64,000 bases of DNA from Pseudomonas putida S13.1.2 (lineage in GTDB: Bacteria; Pseudomonadota; Gammaproteobacteria; Pseudomonadales; Pseudomonadaceae): assembly GCF_000498395.2 (NCBI RefSeq), contig NZ_CP010979.1, positions 1,550,001 to 1,614,000 of the forward strand, given 5' to 3'. A program made the translations under genes and the position numbers. Below the pieces are notes generated by a model. That model saw only the letters and a list, made by a program, of their open reading frames with translations, was not told where the DNA came from and did no database searches. This document shows positions 9,037-17,789 of the stretch, one piece after another. Each line of letters opens with the position of its first letter. Position 1 is the first letter of the stretch.

Positions 9037-9672
9037 ATGAACCGCCCGCTGTTTGTTTCCATTGATGGGCCCAAGGGTACCGGCAAGACCACGCTGCTGG
9101 AGGCCGTCACTCAAGCCTTGCGGCTGGACGGGAACAAGGTGATCCGCCTTTGTGAAAGAAAGAACGACCCTTGCCGGGGCGAGACCATGGCCCTGGTCAA
9201 CCAGCTTGCCAGAAGCCCATGCCGGGACCTGGAGTTCAAGGTGTGCGAGCGCTTTGCAGAGAGCCGCGCCTGGATTTCCCGGCATGTGCTGCCCAGGCAG
9301 CCAGCTGACAGCATCATCCTGATTGATCGCTGGTACCCCTCTGACGCTGCGTTCCGCCGCACGGTACCGTTTGACCAGATCTTGCGCCTGAACCTCGAAC
9401 GAAAGGTGCAAGTACCGGATTTGCATGTCGGGGTTGTCACAGCCCCTGAAACCTCATGGGCACGGGCCGCGGCGCGTACGCGTGGGCTGGGCAGTACGGT
9501 GATCCACAACCTGGATGAACAGGTGGCCTGTACCGAGGCGTTCGAGCGTGCCGTTGCAGCGCACGGCTGGGTGCTGTGCCGCAATGAAGGGACGATCGAC
9601 GAGGCAACCCGGCAGGTGGTTGGGGAGATTCAGGGCGTGCTTGCACGCATGCGAGCTGTGCCAGCAACGTGA
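9037..9672 (+). CDS. P-loop nucleotide kinase, thymidylate-kinase-like
   Basis: A 211-residue soluble protein with a clean Walker A motif (GPKGTGKTT, residues 11-19) and a DRWYPSD motif near residue 90. That motif resembles the DR(Y/W) segment of thymidylate and other nucleoside-monophosphate kinases. The lid region is not recognisable, and housekeeping tmk normally sits elsewhere beside holB, so this is probably a paralogue with a different acceptor. No good ribosome-binding site is seen. It stands alone between the peptidase gene and a convergent LysR gene. Function beyond P-loop kinase is unknown. Confidence 0.7.
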   Translation: MNRPLFVSIDGPKGTGKTTLLEAVTQALRLDGNKVIRLCERKNDPCRGETMALVNQLARSPCRDLEFKVCERFAESRAWISRHVLPRQPADSIILIDRWYPSDAAFRRTVPFDQILRLNLERKVQVPDLHVGVVTAPETSWARAAARTRGLGSTVIHNLDEQVACTEAFERAVAAHGWVLCRNEGTIDEATRQVVGEIQGVLARMRAVPAT

Positions 9673-9680
9673 TATGGCTG

Positions 9681-10583
9681 TTACAGCCCGGTGTCCTCAA
9701 GGGCCCATCGGGCTGCCAGCTGGTCAATGAAAACGCGTATTGCAGCAGGTACATACATGCTGTTGCGGTACAACGCATGAATGGGTTGCCGTGCAAAGTG
9801 TTGTGGGTCAAGGACGGCGCTGAGCTTACCCTTCGCGATGGCGTCGTCTACCAACCAGCTTGGCAGAAGCGCAACCCCGAGCCCGCGCAAGGCCATGTCC
9901 AGCAACGACTCTGCGCTATCTGCCTGAAAGCGGGACGGGCGCACGAACTGGCAGCTTTCGGTCATGGACTGTGAGTTGAAGAAGCGCCAGGGCGCATCGC
10001 TCAGGTGCGTATGAGCCAGCCAGTGCACGTTGACCAGCGCCTCCGTTGAGCCAACCGGGTGCCGTAGCAGATACGCCGGGCTGGCGACCAGCTGCAAGGC
10101 ATAGTCGCCAATCCTGGCGGCCTTGTAATCGGAGTCCGCCAACTCGCCTAGCCGGATTGCGACGTCGAAGCGTTCAGCAACCAGGTCACAGAGGTGCGAT
10201 GACGCTACGTGCTCGATCGACAGATCGGGATGAGCTTCTGCCATGTCTGCCAGCACCGGCAGCACTGCACGCTGTGCAAAGGCTGAGGTACTGGTGATGC
10301 GTAACCGCCCGCCAAGCCCCGCGGATGACTGTTGCACGCTGGCTGTCGCGCGCTCCACCTGGTCAAGCAGCTGACGCGCTTCAAGCAGAAACCGTTCACC
10401 GCAATCGGTCAGCACGGTGCGGCGGGTGTTACGGGCCAGCAGGCTGGCGCCCAGTTCAGCTTCCAGACGCCGTACATTGAAGCTGATCCGCGCCTTGGAC
10501 TGGCCCAGCAATTGGGCAGCCTTGGTAAAGCTGCCGCTATCTGCAACGGCGACAAAGCTGGCAACGCGATTGAGGTCGAGCAT
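9681..10583 (-). CDS. LysR-family transcriptional regulator
   Basis: A 300-residue regulator with an N-terminal winged helix (DSGSFTKAAQLLGQSKARIS, RRLEAELGASLLARNTR) and a C-terminal effector domain. ATG at 10583 is chosen; a TTG three codons upstream is also possible and neither has a strong Shine-Dalgarno. It is divergent from the MFS transporter gene at 10680 with a 96-base intergenic region, so it probably regulates that transporter and its small downstream gene. Confidence 0.9.
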   Translation of the reverse strand: MLDLNRVASFVAVADSGSFTKAAQLLGQSKARISFNVRRLEAELGASLLARNTRRTVLTDCGERFLLEARQLLDQVERATASVQQSSAGLGGRLRITSTSAFAQRAVLPVLADMAEAHPDLSIEHVASSHLCDLVAERFDVAIRLGELADSDYKAARIGDYALQLVASPAYLLRHPVGSTEALVNVHWLAHTHLSDAPWRFFNSQSMTESCQFVRPSRFQADSAESLLDMALRGLGVALLPSWLVDDAIAKGKLSAVLDPQHFARQPIHALYRNSMYVPAAIRVFIDQLAARWALEDTGL

Positions 10584-10679
10584 GATTGTCAAAAATCAGT
10601 TAACAGTCTGGGCGATATTACAGCACTTATGCCGCAGTCAGTGCAGGGTTACAGTCACGCTCGCTGACTGGAGTTCACC

Positions 10680-12071
10680 GTGGCCTTACTCAACCTGCGT
10701 CGTCGTATCACGCTGTTCTACTTGCTGGGTTTCTTCGTAGACCTGATCAATACCTTCATCACCGCCGTGGTTTCACCGAAGATAGGTGAAGTCCTGCACG
10801 CTGATGTCGCCACGCTGGCTTGGGTGAGTACAGCCTATCTACTCGGGCTGATGCTGGGGATGTTGCCCAGCCGATGGCTGGGGCAGCGCATGGGCGAGCG
10901 CTCAGTACTGCTCGGCTCACTGGTGTTTTTCTCAGGCACCACACTGTTGATCGCCTGGTCGGGCCAGATGGCAACGCTGTTACCTTTACGCGGCCTGCAG
11001 GGTTTTGCAGCCGGGCTGTTCATTCCTCTGGGCCAGGCACTGGTCTACCGCCTGTATTCGGCGCATGAGCGGCCGAGGGTGACCATGGCGATCATGGCCA
11101 TAGGCTTGCTAGCGCCAGCCGTATCACCCCTGGCAGGCGGTTGGTTGTCGCAACGGATGCCCTGGCAGTGGGTGCTGCTCGCCAGTCTTCCCATGGCACT
11201 GCTGGCCTTGATCCTGGGTGCTTGCTGGTTACCACGCCCGCCGCCAGCCGCGCGCAATGAACCCTTTGATGGCAAAGGCTTGCTACTGGCTGGGGGAGGG
11301 GTGGCCAGCGGCTTGCTGGGTATGACTGATGCGGGTGGTGGCCAGGGTGGCATGGCTATGGCCTGGGCCGCACTGGCTGCAATCTTGCTCGGCAGCTACC
11401 TGCGTCACTCACGGCGTATCGCTGCACCCCTGTTGGACTTTTCGGTAATGCGCGAGCCCGTTTTCGCCGGATCGATCATGTTGTACCTGGCTGTGCCGGG
11501 CCTGTTCATCGGGGTAAACCTGTTGGCCATGCTTTACCTTCAGGCCGAGCTTGGATGGACCGCAAGCGCAGCGGGCAGCCTGATGTTGCCATGGACCTTG
11601 GGGGCAGCGCTGGCGATCGCTTGCACCACCTGGCGTTACAGATCATCCGGGCCCACCCCATTACTGCTGCTGGGGCTGGCGCTGCAGATACCGGGTTATG
11701 CGCTGCTGGCGATGGCTTCCAGCACGTCTTCTCTCATGGTTGCCTACGCGCTGCTCGGTGTCGGGGGGAGCTTATGCACCAGCGTCGCGCAAAGCGCTGC
11801 CTTTGCAGCATTGGCCTCATCCGAACTTGGCCAGGCCAGTACCCTGTGGGCCCTGAACCGGCAGTTGAGTTTCTGCCTGGGCGTCACAGCCGTCAGCCTG
11901 GTATTCAGCTTGCTGACCATGCTCTTGGGGGCACGTCAAGCCTACCAAGCCACATTCATGCTGGCAGGAGGGGTGCAGGCAACCTGCCTGGCAGTCCTCA
12001 TCTGTCTGCGGATACGCTCACTTGTCAAACGAAAGGAACGCCATGAATCGGTATCTGAAAGAAGTCATTGA
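10680..12071 (+). CDS. MFS transporter, DHA2-like drug/metabolite exporter
   Basis: A 463-residue integral membrane protein. It has about fourteen predicted hydrophobic segments and the N-terminal loop typical of major facilitator exporters (AYLLGLMLGMLPSRWLGQRMGERS). The start codon is GTG at 10680, with GGAG at 10670-10673 at correct spacing. It overlaps the start of the next small gene by 29 bases, so the two are co-translated. Export of a toxic or signal compound under control of the divergent LysR protein is the likely role. The substrate is unknown. Confidence 0.87.
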   Translation: MALLNLRRRITLFYLLGFFVDLINTFITAVVSPKIGEVLHADVATLAWVSTAYLLGLMLGMLPSRWLGQRMGERSVLLGSLVFFSGTTLLIAWSGQMATLLPLRGLQGFAAGLFIPLGQALVYRLYSAHERPRVTMAIMAIGLLAPAVSPLAGGWLSQRMPWQWVLLASLPMALLALILGACWLPRPPPAARNEPFDGKGLLLAGGGVASGLLGMTDAGGGQGGMAMAWAALAAILLGSYLRHSRRIAAPLLDFSVMREPVFAGSIMLYLAVPGLFIGVNLLAMLYLQAELGWTASAAGSLMLPWTLGAALAIACTTWRYRSSGPTPLLLLGLALQIPGYALLAMASSTSSLMVAYALLGVGGSLCTSVAQSAAFAALASSELGQASTLWALNRQLSFCLGVTAVSLVFSLLTMLLGARQAYQATFMLAGGVQATCLAVLICLRIRSLVKRKERHESVSERSH

Positions 12072-12420
12072 TCTGCACGTATTGATCGAGGCGCTCTTCG
12101 CCAGGGGGGAGGGTTCTGTTGCAGCCATGGTCGAGCGGTTTCACGCGGATTTTGCGATGGTGACACCTGCCGGTGCTCAGGTAGGCCTGGGCGATGTTTC
12201 ATCCCTGTTTGCTCAGCGTGCAGGGTCTCAGCCAGGGTTGAGCATTGAGGTCGCCGAACTGGAAACCATCGCACAATGGCCGGAGGGTGCAGTGGTGTGC
12301 TATCGCGAGACGCACCATTTGCCCGGCCAGAACGCGAAGACACGGATATCGACCGCACTGTTCAGTGCTGTAGGGGGACGCGTGTTATGGCGCCATCTTC
12401 AGGAAACCTGGGCGGCTTGA
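12043..12420 (+). CDS. Small protein of possible NTF2/SnoaL-like fold, function unknown
   Basis: A 125-residue cytosolic protein. ATG at 12043 is supported by AAAGGA seven bases upstream; a TTG further upstream is rejected. The pattern (LIEALFARGEGSVAAMVERFHADFAMVTPAGAQVG, then strands ending RVLWRHLQETW) resembles small NTF2-like proteins, but I see no catalytic signature. It overlaps the end of the MFS gene by 29 bases and is followed by a terminator, so it is the last gene of that operon. Confidence 0.65.
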   Translation: MNRYLKEVIDLHVLIEALFARGEGSVAAMVERFHADFAMVTPAGAQVGLGDVSSLFAQRAGSQPGLSIEVAELETIAQWPEGAVVCYRETHHLPGQNAKTRISTALFSAVGGRVLWRHLQETWAA

Positions 12421-12445
12421 GGCTGCGCGATGATGGGTTGGAAGA

Positions 12446-12476
12446 GCCGCTTTCCCTGGACCGAAAGCGGCTTTTT
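12446..12476 (+). terminator. Rho-independent terminator
   Basis: A perfect 9-base-pair stem GCCGCTTTC / GAAAGCGGC with an eight-base loop is followed by five T residues. It ends the MFS/small-protein operon. It sits between two convergent genes and its T run is on the plus strand. Confidence 0.85.
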
Positions 12477-12477
12477 C

Positions 12478-12732
12478 TTACTTGGCAGTAAAACCTGCAA
12501 ACCGCTTGTTGAACCCCGCCACCCGGCCCTCGGCCTTCGCCTTGCGTTCCTGGCCGGTGTAGATCGGGTGCGAGGCACTGGAAACGTCGAGGGTGACGTA
12601 GGGGTAGCTGACGCCATCGGTGTGCACGTGGGTCTTGTCTGTTTCGATGGTCGAGCGGATCAGCCAGAAGGCACTGGCAGCCACATCGTGAAACAGAACG
12701 GGGCGGTAGTCGGGGTGAATGCCTGGTTTCAT
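12478..12732 (-). CDS. rpmE2: Type B ribosomal protein L31 (zinc-independent paralogue)
   Basis: An 84-residue L31 protein ([16 protein letters not shown] ... [18 protein letters not shown] ... FNKRFAGF). It lacks the CxxC zinc ligands of the ordinary L31, which is the signature of the type B (YkgM/RpmE2) form. In many proteobacteria it replaces zinc-bound L31 on ribosomes during zinc starvation. It is divergent from the dksA2 gene, with a Zur-like box between them, which agrees with that role. Confidence 0.93.
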   Translation of the reverse strand: MKPGIHPDYRPVLFHDVAASAFWLIRSTIETDKTHVHTDGVSYPYVTLDVSSASHPIYTGQERKAKAEGRVAGFNKRFAGFTAK

Positions 12733-12748
12733 TGTAGAACTCCTTAGC

Positions 12749-12769
12749 GAATGTTATAAAGTAACAACT
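12749..12769. promoter_or_regulatory. Zur-like operator between rpmE2 and dksA2
   Basis: An imperfect palindrome with TGTTA at 12752-12756 and TAACA at 12762-12766 in an AT-rich context, matching the core of gammaproteobacterial Zur boxes. It lies 20 bases upstream of the rpmE2 start and about 70 upstream of dksA2. Both genes encode zinc-free stand-ins for zinc proteins, so zinc-dependent repression by Zur is the natural reading. Confidence 0.7.
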
Positions 12770-12835
12770 TAAGCCAAGTGACGAGTCATTTGCAACCTGG
12801 GCCGACCTTCGAATGCTGCCGCGAGCGTAATAGAC

Positions 12836-13240
12836 ATGACCGAACAAGACCTGCTTTGCATGCCTGCAGAGGCCTATATGGATGCTCGGCAGCAGGGGTT
12901 CTTCCGCGACCTGTTGTTGGCGCAGCGCAATGAGCTGCAAGCCCGAATATCCAGCGAGTTCGAACTCATGCGCGCATTCGAGCCAAGCAGCGACCCATCT
13001 GACCTGGGCACTATGGAAGAGCAACGGCAATGGCAGCTGCGCCTGCTTGAGCGGGAAAAGAAACTGCTGGACAAGATCGACGAAGCCCTGGAGCGCATTG
13101 CAAGGGGTGAGTACGGGTGGTGCAAGGACACCGGCGAGCCCATCGGCCTCAAGCGCTTGCTGCTGCGGCCAACGGCGACACTGAGCATTGAGGCCAAGGA
13201 GCGGCAGGAACGCCAGGAGCGGCATATACGCGAAACTTGA
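12836..13240 (+). CDS. dksA2: DksA2-like RNA polymerase regulator lacking the zinc finger
   Basis: A 134-residue DksA/TraR-family protein with the coiled-coil (ELMRAFEPSSDPSDLGTMEEQ, then a long charged helix) and the ARGEYGWCKDTGEPIG region. Only one cysteine remains where DksA has four zinc ligands. This is the arrangement of the zinc-independent DksA2 paralogue known in P. aeruginosa. It would bind the RNA polymerase secondary channel and support the stringent response when zinc is scarce. The DxxDxA tip motif of DksA reads DPSDLG here, so the acidic tip is altered. Confidence 0.88.
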   Translation: MTEQDLLCMPAEAYMDARQQGFFRDLLLAQRNELQARISSEFELMRAFEPSSDPSDLGTMEEQRQWQLRLLEREKKLLDKIDEALERIARGEYGWCKDTGEPIGLKRLLLRPTATLSIEAKERQERQERHIRET

Positions 13241-13290
13241 TACACCCGGCGTGGATGGCACCGGTGAAGCCCGTGCCATCTTGCAGGTCG

Positions 13291-13731
13291 TCAGGCACCC
13301 TGGCGGTCGATATCACGGCGCAGGACGACCGACGTGGTAATGTCATCCACGGATTCGTGGCGTGCGACATTGTCGCGAACCTGGTTGAGGTCGTCGATGG
13401 TCCGGGTCTCCACTTCAACCACCAGATCAAGCTGACCGCTCACCGAGGAAACCCGCCGCACGCGTGCGTCAGTAGCCAGCTGGTCAAGCAACCCCATGGC
13501 AGGCGTGCGCTGTAACGTCACCAGCAAGATCGCGCGTATCACATTGGCGTCTATCTCGCCGATATCCGCCCGATAACCACGAATGATCCCGCTGCGTTCA
13601 AGGTTGGCAACGCGTTCGGTCGTGGCGCTTCTGGAAAGGCCTATGCGGCCGGCTAATGCCTTGAGCGCAATGCGCGCGTCCTTCGAAAGTACTTCAAGAA
13701 TCTCACGATCTTTTGCATCCAGCTCACGCAT
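13291..13731 (-). CDS. Lrp/AsnC-family regulator (copy 1)
   Basis: A 146-residue protein with an N-terminal helix-turn-helix (AKDREILEVLSKDARIALKALAGRIGLSRSATTERVANLE) and a C-terminal RAM effector-binding domain. It is closely similar along its whole length to the second Lrp protein encoded at 17062-17502. The two flank the kinase/aminotransferase fusion gene. It is divergent from that fusion, with a perfect inverted repeat in the intergenic region, and probably regulates it in response to an amino acid. Confidence 0.9.
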   Translation of the reverse strand: MRELDAKDREILEVLSKDARIALKALAGRIGLSRSATTERVANLERSGIIRGYRADIGEIDANVIRAILLVTLQRTPAMGLLDQLATDARVRRVSSVSGQLDLVVEVETRTIDDLNQVRDNVARHESVDDITTSVVLRRDIDRQGA

Positions 13732-13758
13732 TGCAGCACCTGATTAGCTCGCCGTCTT

Positions 13759-13780
13759 TATGCCGGTCAGAACCGGCATA
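13759..13780. promoter_or_regulatory. Inverted repeat TATGCCGGT-N4-ACCGGCATA, candidate Lrp operator
   Basis: A perfect 9-base inverted repeat with a four-base spacer lies 28 bases upstream of the first Lrp gene and about 95 bases before the fusion gene. A related, shorter dyad (CCGGT-N5-ACCGG, 17525-17539) lies upstream of the second Lrp gene. The two paralogues therefore probably share operators. Confidence 0.5.
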
Positions 13781-13874
13781 ATGCCTGTTGATCCCGACCG
13801 TATGCAGGGTGTCGGTTTCGGTGGTGCATGACAAGCTATTGAAAAAACAATTTGCTCGCTCGGAACGTGATGAT

Positions 13875-16800
13875 ATGACAGACCTTTCCCACCCGGCACC
13901 TCGGTTTTCGGCAAGCGATGCAGAGGGCCTCGCAAAAGATTTCTTCAATGTCTCTGGCACTGCAACGCCCCTGGACGGGGAGCGTGATCGCAATTACCGG
14001 CTGCAGACTGGCCTGGATGCAGGCTGGATACTGAAAATCGTCAATGCCAGCGAGCCCAGGGTAGAAAGCGAGTTTCAAACCGCGCTGCTCGGTCACCTGG
14101 CCGTGCACGGCGGGCATCTGGGCGTGCCTCACTTGCGGGCCAGCGTGGCTGGCGACTACCTGCCGTCGGTGACCGGTGCCACAGGTGAAAAGCACGCAGT
14201 GCGCCTGGTCAGCTGGTTGGCCGGCACGCCACTTGCCGAGGCCAGGCGCTCATTCGCACTGATGAGCAACTTCGGCCAGGCACTCGGCGAACTCGATCGC
14301 GCGCTGCAGGGCTTCATGCACCCGGGCGCCGTCCGCGACCTTGACTGGGATCTGCGCCATGCTGCGCGCTCCCGTTCGCGCCTGCACTTCATCAAGAGCC
14401 CTGAACGCCGGGCCATTGCCGAGCGCTTCATCACACAGTTCGAACAGTCTGTACAGCCCAGGCTGGCCTCCCTGCGGGCCCAGGTGATTCACAACGATGC
14501 CAACGACTGGAACATTCTGGTCGATGCCGAAACTACCAGTAGCGTGACTGGCTTCATCGACTTTGGCGATGCCGTGCATACCGTGCTGATAGCCGAGGTC
14601 GCGATCGCCAGTGCCTACGCCATTCTCGACATGGATGACCCGATCGGCGCCGCTGCTGCGCTGGTGGCCGGTTTCCATGAGAAGTACCCGCTGCAAGCGC
14701 AAGAGCTTGATGTGTTGTTCAACCTGATCGCCATGCGCCTGGTCATCAGCGTCACCTTCTCCGCTTCGCGGCAGGACCAGACAGACGACAACCCCTACCT
14801 GGCGATCAGTGAAGCACCTGCCTGGCGCCTGCTGGAACAGCTTGATGCGATGAACCCACGGCTGGCCACCGGCATCCTGCGCAAGGCTTGTGGTTTTGAT
14901 GCCATCGAAGGCGCGGGCGATGTCCGCCGCTGGATTGCGGGCAACCACAAATCCTTCGCCGACCTGGTGCGCCCGTCCGCCGCCATCCTGAACAAGGTGA
15001 TTGCGCCGTTTGGCGACGCCACCCACGAGATGACCATCGCCTCGGCTGAGCAGCGCCCGGCAGATGCAACCCGTTGGTGGGAGCAGTACTCTGCCGCTCA
15101 CCAGGTGCCGCTGGCCATCGGGCCATGGGGTGAGTTGCGCAGCATCTACACCGACAGCGCGTTCGAGTCCCGCTTCATCAAGGGGCAACGCCGCACACTG
15201 CATATCGGTGTCGACCTGGTGATGCCGGCGGGTACGGCGTTGTACGCGCCGGTCGCTGGCACTGTCAGAAGTGTGGAGGTTGAACCGGACCCGCTGGGGT
15301 ATGGTGGCCTGGTGATGATCGAGCACACGCCACCCGGTTGCCCGCCATTTCTGACCCTGTGGGGGCATATGGCCCATGAAGCGCTCAGCCGCTTGAAAGC
15401 CGGTGACAAGCTCGAAGCTGGCGACCTGGTCGGCTACATGGGCACCGATCATGAAAACGGCGGCTGGATTCCCCACCTGCACCTGCAGATGACCACCGAT
15501 ACCCAGCTGAGCGCGAGCGAGGTCATTGGCGTGGGTGAGCCAGAGTACCGCGAAGTGTGGGCCGACCTGTTCCCCGATGCCTCGACCTTGGCGGGTATCC
15601 CGCCAGAGACCTACACCCAGCAAGGGATGACCAAGGCCCAGATCATTGCCAGGCGCAAGGAACTGCTGCTACCGAACCTGTCGATTTCGTACAGCGACCC
15701 GATCAAGTTCGTGCGCGGTGATGGCGTATGGCTGATCGACAATTTCGGGCGCGCCTACCTGGACTGCTTCAACAACGTGTGCCACCTGGGCCATAGCCAC
15801 CCCGACGTGGTCGAGGCCTTGACCCGCCAGGCTGCGCTACTCAACACCAACACCCGCTACCTGCACGACAACATCGTCGAATACGCCGAACGCCTGACGG
15901 GTACGCTGCCAGAGGGACTTTGCGTAGCCTCCTTTGGTTGTTCGGGCAGTGAAGCCAACAGCCTGATGCTGCGCATGGCGCGCAACTACACAGGCAGTGA
16001 CCAGGCGATCGTGCTGGACTGGGCCTACCACGGCACCACGCAAGAACTCATCGACCTTAGCCCTTACAAGTACAAACGCAAGGCCGGCAAGGGCAGGGCA
16101 GCGCATGTATACGAGGCGGTGGTCCCGGACAGCTACTACGCGCCTGAGCACTGGCCAGTGGAACAGCACGGCAAGCGCTTTGCCGAGTCGGTAGCAGAGC
16201 AGCTGGATGCCATCCGCAAGGCAGGCAAGGGCCCCGGGTTCTTCCTTGCCGAGTCGATCCCCAGCGTGGCAGGCCAGGTGTTCCTGCCTGACAACTACCT
16301 CAAGGAGGTCTACGCCATGGTCCGCGCCGAGGGTGGGCTGTGCCTGGCCGATGAGGTGCAGGTCGGGTTTGGCCGCGTCGGTAGCCACTGGTGGGCATTC
16401 GAGACCCAGGGCGTGGTGCCGGATGCCGTCACCATGGGCAAACCGATTGGCAACGGCCACCCGATGTCGGCGGTTGTGACCACCCGTGAGGTTGCCGATG
16501 CCTTCAATAACGGCATGGAGTATTTCAATACCTTCGCCGGCAACCCCGTGTCTTGCGCGGTAGGCCTGGCGGTGCTCAATGCAATCGAGCGCGACCAGTT
16601 GAAAGCAAACGCCTTGAACGTCGGCAATTACCTGCTCGAGGGTTTCCGCAAGCTTCAGCAGCAATTTGACGCGATTGGTGATGTGCGCGGGCTGGGGCTG
16701 TTTCTCGGCATCGTCCTGGTCACCGACCGCAAGTCGAAGGCGCCGGCCACGGCCCTGGCCCGGAAGGTGGCTGATGGCGCCAGGGAACGCGGCGTGTTGA

Positions 16801-16922
16801 TCGGCACCGAAGGCCCGCATGACAACGTGCTGAAAATGCGGCCATCGATGATTTTCAGCCGGGCCAATGCCGACTTCCTCCTCGACGTGCTGAAAGACAG
16901 CTTTACCGCAGCACTGAAGTAG
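13875..16922 (+). CDS. Trifunctional fusion: APH-type kinase, M23-peptidase-like domain, class-III aminotransferase/phospho-lyase
   Basis: A 1015-residue protein; ATG at 13875 is chosen over upstream codons by the GGAA ribosome site. Residues about 25-330 are an aminoglycoside/homoserine-kinase-like phosphotransferase ([14 protein letters not shown] near 205, then FIDFGD near 228). Residues about 430-550 are an M23/LytM-like domain with HIGVD and HLHLQ metal motifs intact. Residues about 580-1010 are a PLP fold-type I class-III aminotransferase with its lysine in [11 protein letters not shown] near 856. In animals a similar kinase and a class-III homologue act in sequence on hydroxylysine, as kinase and phospho-lyase. 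The fusion may likewise phosphorylate and then eliminate a hydroxy-amine brought in by the adjacent ABC importer. No signal peptide is present, so the M23 domain acts in the cytosol or is non-peptidase. Confidence 0.88.
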   Translation: MTDLSHPAPRFSASDAEGLAKDFFNVSGTATPLDGERDRNYRLQTGLDAGWILKIVNASEPRVESEFQTALLGHLAVHGGHLGVPHLRASVAGDYLPSVTGATGEKHAVRLVSWLAGTPLAEARRSFALMSNFGQALGELDRALQGFMHPGAVRDLDWDLRHAARSRSRLHFIKSPERRAIAERFITQFEQSVQPRLASLRAQVIHNDANDWNILVDAETTSSVTGFIDFGDAVHTVLIAEVAIASAYAILDMDDPIGAAAALVAGFHEKYPLQAQELDVLFNLIAMRLVISVTFSASRQDQTDDNPYLAISEAPAWRLLEQLDAMNPRLATGILRKACGFDAIEGAGDVRRWIAGNHKSFADLVRPSAAILNKVIAPFGDATHEMTIASAEQRPADATRWWEQYSAAHQVPLAIGPWGELRSIYTDSAFESRFIKGQRRTLHIGVDLVMPAGTALYAPVAGTVRSVEVEPDPLGYGGLVMIEHTPPGCPPFLTLWGHMAHEALSRLKAGDKLEAGDLVGYMGTDHENGGWIPHLHLQMTTDTQLSASEVIGVGEPEYREVWADLFPDASTLAGIPPETYTQQGMTKAQIIARRKELLLPNLSISYSDPIKFVRGDGVWLIDNFGRAYLDCFNNVCHLGHSHPDVVEALTRQAALLNTNTRYLHDNIVEYAERLTGTLPEGLCVASFGCSGSEANSLMLRMARNYTGSDQAIVLDWAYHGTTQELIDLSPYKYKRKAGKGRAAHVYEAVVPDSYYAPEHWPVEQHGKRFAESVAEQLDAIRKAGKGPGFFLAESIPSVAGQVFLPDNYLKEVYAMVRAEGGLCLADEVQVGFGRVGSHWWAFETQGVVPDAVTMGKPIGNGHPMSAVVTTREVADAFNNGMEYFNTFAGNPVSCAVGLAVLNAIERDQLKANALNVGNYLLEGFRKLQQQFDAIGDVRGLGLFLGIVLVTDRKSKAPATALARKVADGARERGVLIGTEGPHDNVLKMRPSMIFSRANADFLLDVLKDSFTAALK

Positions 16923-16945
16923 CTTTTGCAGACTACGCGGTCTTT

Positions 16946-17060
16946 GTAGGAGCGGCCTTGTGTCGCGACAGGGCTGCGCAGCAGCCCCGGCAATCGGTGC
17001 ATCTGCGCTGAAACCCTGGGGCTGCTTCGCAGCCCTGTCGCGACACAAGGCCGCTCCTGC
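16946..17060. repeat. Inverted pair of 43-base REP arms
   Basis: Bases 16946-16988 and 17018-17060 are reverse complements with only two mismatches in 43, separated by 29 bases. Each arm has the GGAGCGGCCTTGTGTCGCG core typical of P. putida REP sequences. The pair fills the gap between the fusion gene and the convergent second Lrp gene, where it could act as a strong transcript-end hairpin. Confidence 0.85.
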
Positions 17061-17061
17061 A

Positions 17062-17502
17062 TCACGCCTTCTGCCGGTCTATGTCACGCCGCAGCACTAC
17101 CGCCGTGGTGATGTCGTCTACAGAGTCGTGGCACGCCACGGCGTCGCGTACACGGTTCAAATCATCAATCGTCCTTGCTTCGACCTCGACTATCAGGTCG
17201 AGCTGCCCGCTGACCGATGAAACCCGTTTCACTTGGGCGTTCTGTGCCAGAAGGTCCAGCAACCCAAGCGCCGGTGTACGTTTCAGCGCTACCAGGATGA
17301 TTGCCCGTATGACATTGGCATCGATTTCACCGATGTCGGCGCGATATCCGCGAATGACCCCACTACGCTCCAGTTGCAAAACCCGCTCGCTGGTGGCACT
17401 TCTTGACAGGCCAACTCTTGCAGCCAGCGCTTTGAGTGCCACACGTGCTTCCTTGGAGAGTATTTCGAGGATTTCCCGATCTTTGACGTCTAATTCGCGC
17501 AA
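17062..17502 (-). CDS. Lrp/AsnC-family regulator (copy 2)
   Basis: A 146-residue paralogue of the Lrp protein at 13291-13731, of the same length and near-identical sequence (RELDVKDREILEILSKEA, GVIRGYRADIGEIDANVIRAI, VSSVSGQLDLIVEVEARTIDD). The start is TTG at 17502, aligned exactly with the ATG of copy 1 and preceded by GGGAG at good spacing. A GTG three codons upstream is the alternative. It is convergent with the fusion gene and divergent from the ABC importer operon, so this copy probably controls the importer. Confidence 0.87.
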   Translation of the reverse strand: MRELDVKDREILEILSKEARVALKALAARVGLSRSATSERVLQLERSGVIRGYRADIGEIDANVIRAIILVALKRTPALGLLDLLAQNAQVKRVSSVSGQLDLIVEVEARTIDDLNRVRDAVACHDSVDDITTAVVLRRDIDRQKA

Positions 17503-17524
17503 TGCTGACACTCCCGCCTGATCA

Positions 17525-17539
17525 CCGGTAAATGACCGG
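17525..17539. promoter_or_regulatory. CCGGT-N5-ACCGG dyad, candidate Lrp operator
   Basis: A short inverted repeat lies 22 bases upstream of the second Lrp start in the 287-base divergent region before the ABC importer. It shares the CCGGT/ACCGG halves with the longer repeat at 13759-13780, although the spacer is one base longer. Nothing else stands out in 17540-17780 apart from an AT-rich tract before 17780. Confidence 0.35.
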
Positions 17540-17789
17540 CTGCCCCGGTAAAGTGCAGGGGGCAAACCAGCCGAGTACTCGCTTGTTTTTAGTGCATCGC
17601 CAGACACTACTCCAGTTATTCCAAAGCCCGAAGTAGCGCCGACACTATGTCGGCCGATTCCGGCAATGTGCCACCCGAACACGCACATTGCAGGGTGATT
17701 TCAAGGTTTCAGTGTGCAAAGCTCTCAGTGAAGGTTGGGACTTCAGCGCCCAGGACAATAAGAAATAGAAACTTTCAAGGAGTGCCTCG

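Noticed and set aside
14250..15623. 457-codon minus-strand frame inside the kinase/M23/aminotransferase fusion
   Set aside because: No motif; wholly within a gene whose three domains are contiguous on the other strand.
13875..16922. Possible read-through of two or three separate genes in the fusion
   Set aside because: No stop codon, frameshift or internal ribosome site separates the domains, and linkers between them are continuous in one frame.
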